64,000 nucleotides of DNA from positions 62,001 through 126,000 of the forward strand of contig NZ_PSTZ01000005.1 of assembly GCF_002931555.1 (NCBI RefSeq). Direction: 5' to 3'. Shown here piece after piece: positions 34,789 to 42,998 of this stretch; positions within the stretch are counted from its first letter, which is position 1, and each line of letters opens with the position of its first letter. This stretch comes from Pseudoclavibacter sp. RFBB5 (GTDB lineage: Bacteria > Actinomycetota > Actinomycetes > Actinomycetales > Microbacteriaceae). The notes under the pieces are model-generated. The model worked only from the letters and a program-made list of their open reading frames with translations. It was not told where the DNA came from and did no database searches. The translations under genes and the position numbers were made by a program.

Positions 34789-35639
34789 CCACGAAGACCA
34801 TCAGCAGCATCGAACTCGCACGGATCGCCGAGGAGGCGGCGCGGGGCGCAGGGGCGCTCGCCCTCGAGGGCTTCCGCTCCAAGGGCATGAGCATCGACGA
34901 GAAGGCGAACTTCCACGACCTGGTGACCGTGTACGACGTTCGCGCCGAGCAGTTCATCAGGGGCGTCGTCGAGAAGGAGCTGCCCGACTCGAGGATCGTG
35001 GGAGAAGAAGGAGGCGCGAGCGGTGCCGGCGACGTGACCTGGTTCATCGACCCGATCGACGGAACCTCCAACTTCGCACGCGGCATCGCCCTGTGGGCCG
35101 TGTGCATCGGCGCGGCCGTCGACGGGGAGGTTGTCGCCGGCGTGGTCTACGACCCGGTGGCCGACAACATGTTCGTCGCGGATGAGCGTGGCGCGTTTCT
35201 CAACGGCGAAGACCTGCGATCAGAGGGAGCGACGACCCCCGAACGTGCCACGGTCCTCGCCAGCTTCCCGCTGCCGCGCGACCTGGTGCACCTGCGGGCA
35301 GAAGCGCTGGAGGCCTACGCAGAGCTCGAGGACACGTACTCGCACGTCCGCGATCTCGGGAGCAGCGCCATCACGCTGACACACGTCGCCGCGGGCTGGG
35401 CAGACGCCGTCTTCTCGTTCGAGGCGTCCCCTTGGGATGTCGCCGCACCGGCCTTCATCCTGAAGCGGGCCGGTGGAATCTACCGCACGTACGGCGGCGG
35501 GGAGCAGCTGCCGGGTGCATCTGATCACCTGAACCGCCACTACTACGGCACCGTCGCCGGCGCCGTCTTCCCGCACATCGAATCGCTGATGCGCCTCCAG
35601 AGCACCCGTCCTGTCCCGTCGGTCTTCTCCGACAACTGA
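34785..35639 (+). CDS. inositol-monophosphatase-family phosphatase
   Basis: A protein of 284 residues, the usual IMPase size. Metal-binding motifs are VGEEGG (about residues 70-75), WFIDPIDGTSNFARG (about 88-102) and the C-terminal SPWDVAAPAFILKRAGG. Members hydrolyse inositol phosphates, fructose-1,6-bisphosphate, histidinol phosphate or other small phosphomonoesters with Mg2+. Its ATGA overlap with the ATPase gene and position before the binding-protein gene tie it to the importer. The simplest reading is that an imported phosphorylated compound is dephosphorylated inside the cell. The substrate cannot be read from sequence. Confidence 0.9.
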   Translation: MTTKTISSIELARIAEEAARGAGALALEGFRSKGMSIDEKANFHDLVTVYDVRAEQFIRGVVEKELPDSRIVGEEGGASGAGDVTWFIDPIDGTSNFARGIALWAVCIGAAVDGEVVAGVVYDPVADNMFVADERGAFLNGEDLRSEGATTPERATVLASFPLPRDLVHLRAEALEAYAELEDTYSHVRDLGSSAITLTHVAAGWADAVFSFEASPWDVAAPAFILKRAGGIYRTYGGGEQLPGASDHLNRHYYGTVAGAVFPHIESLMRLQSTRPVPSVFSDN

Positions 35640-35664
35640 TCTCATCCCCCCGAAAGGAACCATC

Positions 35665-36864
35665 ATGACCAGAACACGTTCGCGGGCCCTCCGCAGGGCG
35701 CTCGCCGTCGGAGTGTCCGCGGCGGCGCTGCTCTCGCTGTCGGCCTGCGCGCCTCCCGGTGCGGACGGCAGCGTTGCCGAGAACACCGTGGAGCGCCCGG
35801 ACCTCGCAGTCGACGAGACGGCCGAGGGCTTCGACCTCGATGCGCTCATCGACGCCGCGAAGAAAGAAGGCCCCATCACGATCTACGACGAGACCGGGAA
35901 GGTCGTGCAGATCGCGGAGGCGTTCACTGCGAAGTACGGCATCCCGGCGACGGGCATCAAGATCGAGACCAACGTCATGGACAAGGTGGCCAAGGAGTAC
36001 GAGGCGGACAACGTCATCGGCGATGTCGTCGCGAACTCGGAAGTGCCCACCTTCTACAGCGAGCTGCTCGCCGACGGGGTGCTCACGAACTGGGTTCCGG
36101 GTGACGCCTACGACCGCCTGCCTGCGCACGCGCAGTACCCGTATCTGACCAGCGACAACCAGGCGATCTGGACGTACAACACCGAGGTGTACGGGGACAC
36201 CTGCCCGATCTCGAACATCTGGCAGCTCACGGACGAGGAGTGGGCGGGGAGCGTCGCCATCCCCGACCCGGAGAGCCGGGCGCTGTACACGACGATCTGG
36301 AACCAGGCGGCGAACCATCACGCGGACGAGTACGCCGCAGCCTACGAAGAGCACTTCGGCGAGGAGCTAGTGACCGAGGAGCCCACGGCGGTTCACGAGT
36401 GGGTGAAGCGTCTCGCGGGCAACAGCCCAACGATCTTCAAGAACGATGAGGAGGTCTCCGACGCGGTGGGGGCTGCCGGTCAGAGCGACCCGCCCTTCGG
36501 CCTCATGTATGCCGCGAAGTACCGCAACAATGTCGACAAGGGATACAAGCTCGCGCCCTGCGAGGGCATGAACCCGTATGCGGGGGCCGCGACACCGCAG
36601 ACGATGGCGTACGCGACGAACAGCGCGAGCCCGAACGCCGCGAAGCTCTACATCCATTTCGCGACATCGCAGGAGGGGATGAAGTTCATCATGCCCGACA
36701 GCAAGTCCTCGTTCGATCCGGAGGTGCAGCCCGTGGCAGACGATTGGGGCGTTATCGAGTTGAAGGAGGCGGGCGGGTTCCAGCCGTACAACACCGACAC
36801 CCTGCAGGATGATTACACCAAGACGGTCACTTGGCAGGATCTGTGGCGCAGCTCTCGTTCCTAG
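35665..36864 (+). CDS. ABC transporter substrate-binding lipoprotein (FbpA/PhnS/AfuA-like)
   Basis: A protein of 399 residues with a lipoprotein signal peptide (lipobox LSAC near residues 24-27). The mature region resembles the extracellular solute-binding class that includes FbpA, AfuA and 2-aminoethylphosphonate binders: KKEGPITIYDETGKVVQIAEAFTAKYG, GDVVANSEVPTFYSELLADG, and ATPQTMAYATNSASPNAAKLYIHF. ATG 35665 follows GAAAGGA. It is the fourth gene of the operon. The phosphatase neighbour suggests a phosphorylated ligand; iron is less likely. Confidence 0.88.
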   Translation: MTRTRSRALRRALAVGVSAAALLSLSACAPPGADGSVAENTVERPDLAVDETAEGFDLDALIDAAKKEGPITIYDETGKVVQIAEAFTAKYGIPATGIKIETNVMDKVAKEYEADNVIGDVVANSEVPTFYSELLADGVLTNWVPGDAYDRLPAHAQYPYLTSDNQAIWTYNTEVYGDTCPISNIWQLTDEEWAGSVAIPDPESRALYTTIWNQAANHHADEYAAAYEEHFGEELVTEEPTAVHEWVKRLAGNSPTIFKNDEEVSDAVGAAGQSDPPFGLMYAAKYRNNVDKGYKLAPCEGMNPYAGAATPQTMAYATNSASPNAAKLYIHFATSQEGMKFIMPDSKSSFDPEVQPVADDWGVIELKEAGGFQPYNTDTLQDDYTKTVTWQDLWRSSRS

Positions 36865-36937
36865 AGTGAGGCCAGCGGTGCGGCGCCGGGAGATCCCGGC
36901 GTCGCACGTCGCGACAAGCGAGGAAAGAGAATCAGCA

Positions 36938-37720
36938 GTGAGCGATGCTCCACGACGTGTGTCCTTCGGCGAGGCGTTCGTCGCCGTCGATGTGACAAGC
37001 AGGGCGCCGCTGTATGCGCAGGTCATCGCGCAGATGGAGGAAGCTCTCCGGCGGCGCGTGCTGCAGAGCGGAGACCTGCTGCCGACGGAACGGCAGCTCT
37101 GCGAAGGGTTCGGGGTGGCCCGGTCGACGCTGCGGCGTGCGATGGGGGATATCGAGGCCAGAGGACTGATCTCCCGGACCCAGGGCAGCGGAACCCGAGT
37201 CGAGGGTGCCGCCGCCATCCAGCATCATCCCGAGACCTCGCACACGCTCTTCGAGCTGATCGCGGCGAGCAAGCGCGAGCCGAGCACCGACGTTCGGGAG
37301 TTCTCCTGGACGCACGCCGACGCCGACGTGTCGTCGGTCACGGGGTTCCCCATCGGGGCTCGCCTCCTGCACATCGTCCGAGACAGGTACGCGAGCGGGG
37401 TGCCGATCGCCAGCTTCGAGAACTACGTCCGCCCCGATGCCGTGGTCTTCGACGAGGAGACGCTGACCCGGGGGAGCATCGAAGCCGAATTCGCGGGAAA
37501 CGGCTGGGCGGCCGATCGGATCGAGTACAAGCTCACGGCCGTCGTCCTCGACGACGTCCTCGCCGGGTCGCTCCAGATGCCTGTCGGGACGCCCGCCCTC
37601 CGAGAGCATCGCCGCTCCTACCGGGGCGGCGTCTACTACAACATCGGCATCAACACCTACCACCCGATCAACCACAGCATCACCGGTGTCGTCGATGGGA
37701 TGGACCCCGCTCGCGGTTGA
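36938..37720 (+). CDS. GntR-family regulator with UTRA domain
   Basis: A protein of 260 residues. The N-terminal winged helix-turn-helix (PLYAQVIAQMEEALRRRVLQSGDLLPTERQLCEGFGVARSTLRRAMGDIEARGL) is at about residues 20-80, followed by a UTRA ligand domain (HIVRDRYASGVPIASFENYVRP near 145-165, and PALREHRRSYRGGVYYNIGI near the end). UTRA regulators such as PhnF bind sugar phosphates or phosphonate-related effectors. It is 73 bases after the binding-protein gene on the same strand and likely controls this operon. GTG 36938 follows AGGAAAGAGA. Confidence 0.88.
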   Translation: MSDAPRRVSFGEAFVAVDVTSRAPLYAQVIAQMEEALRRRVLQSGDLLPTERQLCEGFGVARSTLRRAMGDIEARGLISRTQGSGTRVEGAAAIQHHPETSHTLFELIAASKREPSTDVREFSWTHADADVSSVTGFPIGARLLHIVRDRYASGVPIASFENYVRPDAVVFDEETLTRGSIEAEFAGNGWAADRIEYKLTAVVLDDVLAGSLQMPVGTPALREHRRSYRGGVYYNIGINTYHPINHSITGVVDGMDPARG

Positions 37721-37738
37721 GGGGCGGCGGTCGGCGGG

Positions 37739-38929
37739 CTACGGCCGAATCGTGCTCTCGACGAGGGTCGCGGCCCCGAGCAGCTCCGGGATGCGCGCGG
37801 CGAGTCCCCGGCGCGGCAGCCGGTTGATCGCCGCCGCGGCTCCGGGCAGCGCGTGCTCCCGTCCCCGGACGAGCGCGCGGATCGCGTTGAGCAGTGCGAG
37901 CGGGTGCGATTCGAGGGCGGAGTGGCCGTTCTCGATGTGCACGAGCACCGCATCCCGTGCCGTCGCCGCAACGGCGCGGGCGATGGGCGGAGGGGTGCGC
38001 AGGTCGCGTGTGCCGACGAGCAGCACGAGCGGCCACGTGAACTTCGGGGTCTCGGCGGCGAGGTCGAAGGGTTCGCCCGCGAAGGCGGGGAAGAGGTCGG
38101 CGATCTCGGAGTAGGTGAGGGCGGGGTCGAGGGGGAGTCCGTCCGGGGTGCCGCCGTAGCCGAGTTCGCGGAAGCCGATGACGCCTGCGAGGTCGAACTC
38201 GTAGAAGCCGGGGAACCGCACGATCGAGCGGTCGCGGGTCGCGTAGAGCTGCAGGGCGCTCCAGGCGGCCGTGTGCGTGTGGTTGGCGCGCTGCCGCAGC
38301 ACGGGGAGGAGGAGCTCGTCGCCGCCGAGCTCGTATGCAGCCCTCGCCACGTCGAGCAGGATGCGCGAGTCGACGCCCTGGTCGATGAGCGCGTGCACGA
38401 CCTCGGCGGTGGCGGTGTCGCCGCGCCAGAACAGCTCGCGCACGGTGTGGCGCTCCAGGTTGAGCGACTCGGCCGACTGGAGGGCTGAGTCGAGCAGCAT
38501 GCCGGCGACGCGTTCCGGGTAGCGGGCCCCGAACGCCGAGGCGAGGTACGTGCCGTAGGAAGCGCCGACGATATGCGCTTGGCCGATGCCCTCGTGGTCG
38601 AGCACGGCGGCGATGTCGTCGATGACGTCGCTGATGCGCATCGCCGACGCCGGCAGGTCGCGGCCGCGCAGGTCGGCGCGCGAGAAGCCGACGCCGCGGT
38701 GCTCGACCATGATCACGTCGAGCCCACCTTGGGCTGCGCGCCGGCGGAAGCCGAGGTAGGGGAGGAGCGACCCGAGGCCGGGGCCGCCCGGGATCACGAC
38801 GACGGGGGTGGATGCTCGGGGCCCGGTGCGCGCGTAGCTCAGGTCGAACTCCGGTGTGCGCTCGGTGGCCGGGCGGCGCAGGCGACGCGTGTGCCGGTCG
38901 GCGAGCTGCGGGGGGATCTGCGGGGCCAC
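37739..38929 (-). CDS. alpha/beta hydrolase, probable aminopeptidase (proline iminopeptidase-like)
   Basis: A protein of 396 residues. After a basic N-terminus comes VVIPGGPGLGSLLPYLGFRR with the GGPG oxyanion motif of the proline-iminopeptidase/tripeptidyl aminopeptidase branch; the nucleophile elbow is GASYGTYLAS (about residue 116). The Asp and His of the triad are likely in LVGTRDLRTPP and IENGHSALESHP. Such enzymes release N-terminal residues from peptides. No signal peptide is visible. GTG 38929 lies six bases after TAGCTT with no Shine-Dalgarno, so the message is probably leaderless. Confidence 0.8.
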   Translation of the reverse strand: MAPQIPPQLADRHTRRLRRPATERTPEFDLSYARTGPRASTPVVVIPGGPGLGSLLPYLGFRRRAAQGGLDVIMVEHRGVGFSRADLRGRDLPASAMRISDVIDDIAAVLDHEGIGQAHIVGASYGTYLASAFGARYPERVAGMLLDSALQSAESLNLERHTVRELFWRGDTATAEVVHALIDQGVDSRILLDVARAAYELGGDELLLPVLRQRANHTHTAAWSALQLYATRDRSIVRFPGFYEFDLAGVIGFRELGYGGTPDGLPLDPALTYSEIADLFPAFAGEPFDLAAETPKFTWPLVLLVGTRDLRTPPPIARAVAATARDAVLVHIENGHSALESHPLALLNAIRALVRGREHALPGAAAAINRLPRRGLAARIPELLGAATLVESTIRP

Positions 38930-39113
38930 GCGCTCAAGCTAGCAGGGCGGGAGACGGTGCTGACTGGGCGATTCGAAGCTCTCGCATCCCTGATTCGCGT
39001 CCTGTTGTGTCCGGTGACGCAGGCAGCCAGCGCGCGTTCACCTTCGTCTGTTCGTCTGGGCGTCCTGGTGCGATGGGGCTCCGCTCGACGGGCAACGACG
39101 AGAGGAACCCCGG

Positions 39114-40211
39114 ATGCGCGCACTCCGACAGATCGTGATCGTTCCAGCCCTGCTCACCGCCATTGCGGCGACCGTCGCGGGTGTCGCGCTCGGCCCGCAG
39201 GTGGCGCTGGCGCTGGTTCTCCTGGTGACGCTCGAGATCGCGATGGCGGCGGACTCGTCGGTGCCGATGGCGGGCGTCGCGTCGCGCATCGACTCCCGGG
39301 CTCGCCAGCTCTTCCTCTCGCTCGGGCTGGTGGTCGGCGTCGTGACCGTGCGACTCCTGCTGCCTCCGCTGGCGGTCGCGACCGACGAGGGTGACGCGGG
39401 CGGGGCGATGGTGGAGGCGGTGGTCGAGCCGAGCGAGTTCGCGGCAGACCTCCTGGAGGTGCGCCCCGCGATCGCGGCGTTCGGGGCGGTCTTCGTGTGG
39501 CTCGTGTTCGCCGAGTACCTCTTCAACACCGACCGGCTCACGAGGCGAGCGTGGATGGGGGCGCCTGAGGCGGCGCTCGCGCGAGTGCAGCATCCGTGGG
39601 TCTGGTCGTGGGCGACGGCCGCCGCCGGTGCCATCCTCGTCGCAGCGCTCGTCGAGCCGGCCGAGCGCCTGCAGGTGCTCGCGTGGAGCGCCGTGGGCGG
39701 GCTCGCCTACGCGCTCTCGAAGGGCGTCTCGAAGTGGGCCCGCGGCGGCACCGGCGCCTTCCGCCTGCACGCGCATGCCTCGACCGTCATCCTCGAGCGG
39801 GCGCTCGTGATCTTCCTCGTCTTCGAGATCCTCGACGGCGTCTCGACGCTGCAGTCGGTGACGATCGTGCCGGTTCCCGCGGTGCAGGCGCTGGTCGCGG
39901 GCGCGGCGGTTCTCATCGGGGCGGTGTTCCTCGCCGGGCTCACGTCTGGCGTCGTCTCCGCTGACGGGCTCTCCAAGCTCCGGCACCTGAAGGCTGGCGC
40001 AGCCTACGTACTCGGGCTGCTCAGCGTGCTGCTGTGGACGAGCCTCGTCGTTCCCATTCCGGGAGCCGTCGCCGCCTGGGTCGGGTCGGCGGTCATCCTC
40101 GCGGCGTTCGTCAGCTCGCTCCGGCCGCGCGCCCGACTGCGGGCGAAACGGGTGCGCCGTGCTGGGCAGCGGCAGGATGCTGAGGCGAAGTCGCGCGCGG
40201 AAGCGTGGTGA
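39114..40211 (+). CDS. TerC/DUF475-like integral membrane protein
   Basis: A protein of 365 residues with about nine membrane segments. It resembles DUF475/TerC proteins: an early LVTLEIAMAADSSVPMAGVASRI where family members have LEISLSFDNAVVNA, and a later FLVFEILDGVSTLQSV where they have a second acidic LExxDxxFSxD motif. The acidic residues in the membrane remain, but the FDN and SFD signatures are altered. TerC proteins are linked to metal-ion (Mn2+) handling and tellurite response. The C-terminal tail is strongly basic. ATG 39114 follows GAGAGGAA. The homology call is from pattern memory only. Confidence 0.6.
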   Translation: MRALRQIVIVPALLTAIAATVAGVALGPQVALALVLLVTLEIAMAADSSVPMAGVASRIDSRARQLFLSLGLVVGVVTVRLLLPPLAVATDEGDAGGAMVEAVVEPSEFAADLLEVRPAIAAFGAVFVWLVFAEYLFNTDRLTRRAWMGAPEAALARVQHPWVWSWATAAAGAILVAALVEPAERLQVLAWSAVGGLAYALSKGVSKWARGGTGAFRLHAHASTVILERALVIFLVFEILDGVSTLQSVTIVPVPAVQALVAGAAVLIGAVFLAGLTSGVVSADGLSKLRHLKAGAAYVLGLLSVLLWTSLVVPIPGAVAAWVGSAVILAAFVSSLRPRARLRAKRVRRAGQRQDAEAKSRAEAW

Positions 40212-40234
40212 CGCAGGGGCGATTCGCGCCGCGC

Positions 40235-40510
40235 CTATCGCGGGTCGCGCGCCTTCTGGCGCCGAGCGAGGAGCCAGCCGGTGAGCGCCGTCACGGCTAC
40301 TGCGGCGAGCCAGACCCACACGTGGGTCCGGTTGCCGGCAAGGGACAGCGGGTAGCTCTCGCAGTAGGAGAGGGAGGTGTCGGTGTAGTTGTCGACGCAG
40401 ATCGTGTAGTCGTGTGTCGGCGCCAGGACGAGCGAGATCAGGACCACGATGACGGCCGTCCAGAGCCAGATGCGCGCGGTCGATCGTGGGCGGAGGAACG
40501 GAGGCGTCAT
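40235..40510 (-). CDS. small membrane protein A of a paralogous pair
   Basis: A protein of 91 residues with two membrane segments (about 13-30 and 64-80) separated by an extracytoplasmic loop with Cys residues (ICVDNYTDTSLSYCESYP). It starts with MTPPFLRPRSTARIWLW, echoing the MTPDAPRRTIRMWIL start of the gene upstream, with which it overlaps by ATGA. No function is known. Confidence 0.6.
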   Translation of the reverse strand: MTPPFLRPRSTARIWLWTAVIVVLISLVLAPTHDYTICVDNYTDTSLSYCESYPLSLAGNRTHVWVWLAAVAVTALTGWLLARRQKARDPR

Positions 40511-40842
40511 GTGCTCTGGGCTCCCTCATTCGCCGGTGGGACTGGGGCGTGCTCGGCGCGCATGGCGCGCTGCTTCCGAACGAAGCTGGTGACCACCACA
40601 ACGGCGAGCGGCGTCGCGATGGCTGCGCCTGCTCCCCGCATCCAGAGAGCGAAGCTCGTCGGCGCTCCAGTTGCGGAGTAGCTCACGTCGCCGCAGTTCA
40701 GAGGGCCGAACCCGGTTCGACCGCAGTACGTGTCCAGCGAGACCGGGAAGAGCAGCCACGTCGCGAGTGCCGCCAACACGAGGGCGATCACGCTCGCGAG
40801 AATCCACATGCGGATCGTCCGGCGAGGCGCATCAGGAGTCAT
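40507..40842 (-). CDS. small membrane protein B of a paralogous pair
   Basis: A protein of 111 residues with two membrane segments (about 10-32 and 66-86) and a loop with two Cys (TYCGRTGFGPLNCGDVSYS). Same topology and similar N-terminus as the 91-residue protein encoded directly downstream, suggesting local duplication. Start ATG 40842. Function unknown; the paired Cys suggest a disulfide outside the membrane. Confidence 0.6.
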   Translation of the reverse strand: MTPDAPRRTIRMWILASVIALVLAALATWLLFPVSLDTYCGRTGFGPLNCGDVSYSATGAPTSFALWMRGAGAAIATPLAVVVVTSFVRKQRAMRAEHAPVPPANEGAQST

Positions 40843-40878
40843 GCGTCATGTCTACCGGATGCGCGTTGCGGATGCGGC

Positions 40879-41658
40879 CTACCCGACCTTGAACCCGCCG
40901 TTGCTGGAGAGCACCTGGCCGTTGATCCAGGCGCCCGCAGGCGAGAAGAGGAAGCGCACCAGGTTGGCGGTGTCCTCGGCGGTGCCGAGGCGACCCGCCG
41001 GGGTCGCGTCGGTGCACCACGCTCGGGTCTCGTCATCCATCCAGCCCGTGTCGACGGGGCCAGGGTTGATGACGTTGGCCCTGACGCCGCGGTCGGCGAG
41101 CTCGACGGCGGCCGCCGTGACGATGCGGTCGAGCGCGCCCTTGCTGGCCCCGTATGGCAGGTTGTCGACCGTGTGGTCGCTCGTGAGGGCGACGATGCTG
41201 GCGCGGGCGCTCCCGGGGTCGGGCACCACGGGCAGCTGCTCCGCGAACGCCTTGATCAGCAGCCACGTCGCGCGGGCGTTGACCGCGAAGTGGCGGTCCC
41301 AGCTCTCGAGATCCGTGGTGAGGATGGAGCTGTCGACGGACTCCGCGTGCGACAGCACGAGGCCTGCGAGCGGACCGAGGGTCCGCGCCTCCTCGAAGAG
41401 TCGGGCTGGGATGCTCGGGTCGCTCAGGTCTCCCTCGACGAGCTCGACGGACGCGCCGAGATCACGGCACAGCTCCGCCACGGCCCGCGGGTCATCGCCG
41501 GAGCGTTTGAGCCCTACGCGGTCGTCGTACGGCTGCCAGTAGGTGAGCACCAGGTCCCAGCCGTCGCGAGCCAGGCCAACCGCAAGCGCGGCCCCGATCG
41601 AGCGCCGGCGGCCCACGCCCGTGATGAGCGCGACGCGTCGCGGTGTTCCTCCGGTCAT
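40879..41658 (-). CDS. short-chain dehydrogenase/reductase (SDR)
   Basis: A protein of 259 residues. The Rossmann cofactor loop is modified, ALITGVGRRRSIGAALAVGLA, close to the TGxxxxGIG pattern. The catalytic YxxxK is in PYGASKGALD, with a Ser/Thr in ALTSDHT where the catalytic Ser is expected. VRANVINPGPVDTGWM and the C-terminal GQVLSSNGGFKVG are standard for the family. It probably reduces or oxidises a small carbonyl or alcohol with NAD(P)(H); substrate unknown. Start ATG 41658. The 290 bases to the next gene hold AT-rich TATAGG but no gene. Confidence 0.88.
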   Translation of the reverse strand: MTGGTPRRVALITGVGRRRSIGAALAVGLARDGWDLVLTYWQPYDDRVGLKRSGDDPRAVAELCRDLGASVELVEGDLSDPSIPARLFEEARTLGPLAGLVLSHAESVDSSILTTDLESWDRHFAVNARATWLLIKAFAEQLPVVPDPGSARASIVALTSDHTVDNLPYGASKGALDRIVTAAAVELADRGVRANVINPGPVDTGWMDDETRAWCTDATPAGRLGTAEDTANLVRFLFSPAGAWINGQVLSSNGGFKVG

Positions 41659-41948
41659 GCATCCACCGTACGAGATGCGCTTGCTCCGAGGCGACGAGCA
41701 GTCAGCAGCTCGGAGCGTCGATTCCGACGGAGGCGAATCGGACATCTCGCCCGCGGCGTCGGCAGCACTGCGGCTCGAACTGAGCCAGCGGTGATGTGGG
41801 AATCGGCGGAAATATAGGCATTGCGCGGGCGGCGTGCAACACTCGAAGGACTTCGGTTTCCCAGCCCCTCCTTCACTGGTTCGGGGCGCACACCGAGCGG
41901 TCGAGACGGATCCGTCGCCTTGGTTCCTCATCAGTCGAAGGCGACCCC

Positions 41949-42269
41949 ATGGGTTTCATGTACTACGGCAGTCAGGGCCACGAGCTCGAGATCGACGACC
42001 GTCCGCTCGCGCACCTGAAGATCGCCGTGCTGAGTCTGCTGCGGGCCGGGCAGAGCGTCGCTTTCTCGATCTCGCGCCCCGCTGGCCAGGGCAGCGGCCG
42101 CGAGACGCTGTGGATCAGCCCGGCCACCGACCTGCGCTTCCGGTTCGTCGGGGGGCGGATGCCCGCCATCAACGACGCATGGGTGCGCGCGATCATCAGC
42201 TCGGCCAGCTCGCCGGCTGGCATGCGCATCTGCCCGGAGCCCGTCAGCACGAGTTCCCTCGCGGCCTGA
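41949..42269 (+). CDS. small conserved actinobacterial protein (DUF7882-like)
   Basis: A protein of 106 residues. It begins MGFMYYGSQGHELEIDDRPLAHLKIAVLSLLRAGQSVAFSI, the pattern of small Microbacteriaceae proteins that start MG..YYG...IEI.DR.LAHLK and are often left unnamed. GRETLWISPATDLRFRFVG follows. No catalytic motif is visible. ATG 41949 is chosen because the conserved start lies there; the frame extends upstream without a ribosome site. Function unknown. Confidence 0.65.
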   Translation: MGFMYYGSQGHELEIDDRPLAHLKIAVLSLLRAGQSVAFSISRPAGQGSGRETLWISPATDLRFRFVGGRMPAINDAWVRAIISSASSPAGMRICPEPVSTSSLAA

Positions 42270-42420
42270 GCGTCCGGAGCTGCTTGAACCGTCAGACCTG
42301 CTGGGCCGCACGCGCCGCCTGCGCCGCCTGCGCCGCCTGCGTGGCCTGGGCTGCCTGAACCGCGCGCGCCGCGATCGCGCCGTGTTCGGGCGTGCTGTCG
42401 GAACGTTCTAGGCTCTCTCT

Positions 42421-42747
42421 GTGAACGCGCGCGCAGACGAAGCAGGCCAGCAGTCGGAACCCGAGCTGATGCTCCGCGTCCGCGAGGCGTACCTGCGCAC
42501 GCGGGAGCTGCGCTCGCGCCTCGCCGCCCTGCGCAGCGAAGACCTGCACGTGCCGGATTCGCAGTCGTTGTCGCTGCGCGATCGCGCCGAGCGCCAGGCG
42601 GCCGACCGCGAACGGCTCGAGGCGGAGCAAGCCACGAAGCTCGAGCTCGACGCCGCGGAGCAGGCGCTCGCCGACGCCGAGGAAGCGGTGCAGGACTCCC
42701 TCAGCGGCAGCGGCGACGAGTGGATGCGCGGGGCGGGCGCGCGCTGA
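42421..42747 (+). CDS. hypothetical coiled-coil protein
   Basis: A protein of 108 residues, mostly charged alpha-helix with heptad-like Leu/Ala spacing and many Arg, Glu and Asp, suggesting a coiled coil. GTG 42421 lies six bases after TAGGCT (42409-42414) with no Shine-Dalgarno, suggesting a leaderless message. Upstream, at about 42296-42360, is a low-complexity run of GCCGCCTGC copies. No family recognised. Confidence 0.5.
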   Translation: MNARADEAGQQSEPELMLRVREAYLRTRELRSRLAALRSEDLHVPDSQSLSLRDRAERQAADRERLEAEQATKLELDAAEQALADAEEAVQDSLSGSGDEWMRGAGAR

Positions 42748-42912
42748 GAAGCGACGGGGCCACCCGCTGGGGCGACGCGGAGGTGACCAGGGAAGGTCGA
42801 GCGAGCAGACATCGAGCGAGCAGACGATGCTGACCGCGAGGCAGCGCCGAACCAAGCCTGGGTATCCCGGGACGCGCTCGGCGGCGCCAGGCGGGCGGGG
42901 ACAAGACGACGT

Positions 42913-42952
42913 CGGCCGCGCAGACTCTCGAGCGTGAGAGCCGGCGCGGCCG
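42913..42952. terminator. terminator-like hairpin between convergent genes
   Basis: CGGCCGCGC (42913-42921) pairs with GCGCGGCCG (42944-42952), and the inner CTCTC pairs with GAGAG. It lies in the 251-base gap between the coiled-coil gene and the convergent M20 peptidase gene. The rest of that gap holds no gene, only a short direct repeat of TCGAGCGAGCAGAC. Confidence 0.6.
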
Positions 42953-42998
42953 TTGCGATGGATCGCCGGTGTCGGTGCCGTGAAGTCGCTGCCGGCGT

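Noticed and set aside
31809-36864. Ferric-iron (Fbp) importer
   Set aside because: The transporter class fits, but an overlapping phosphatase gene and a UTRA regulator favour a phosphorylated solute; no iron box was seen at the promoter.
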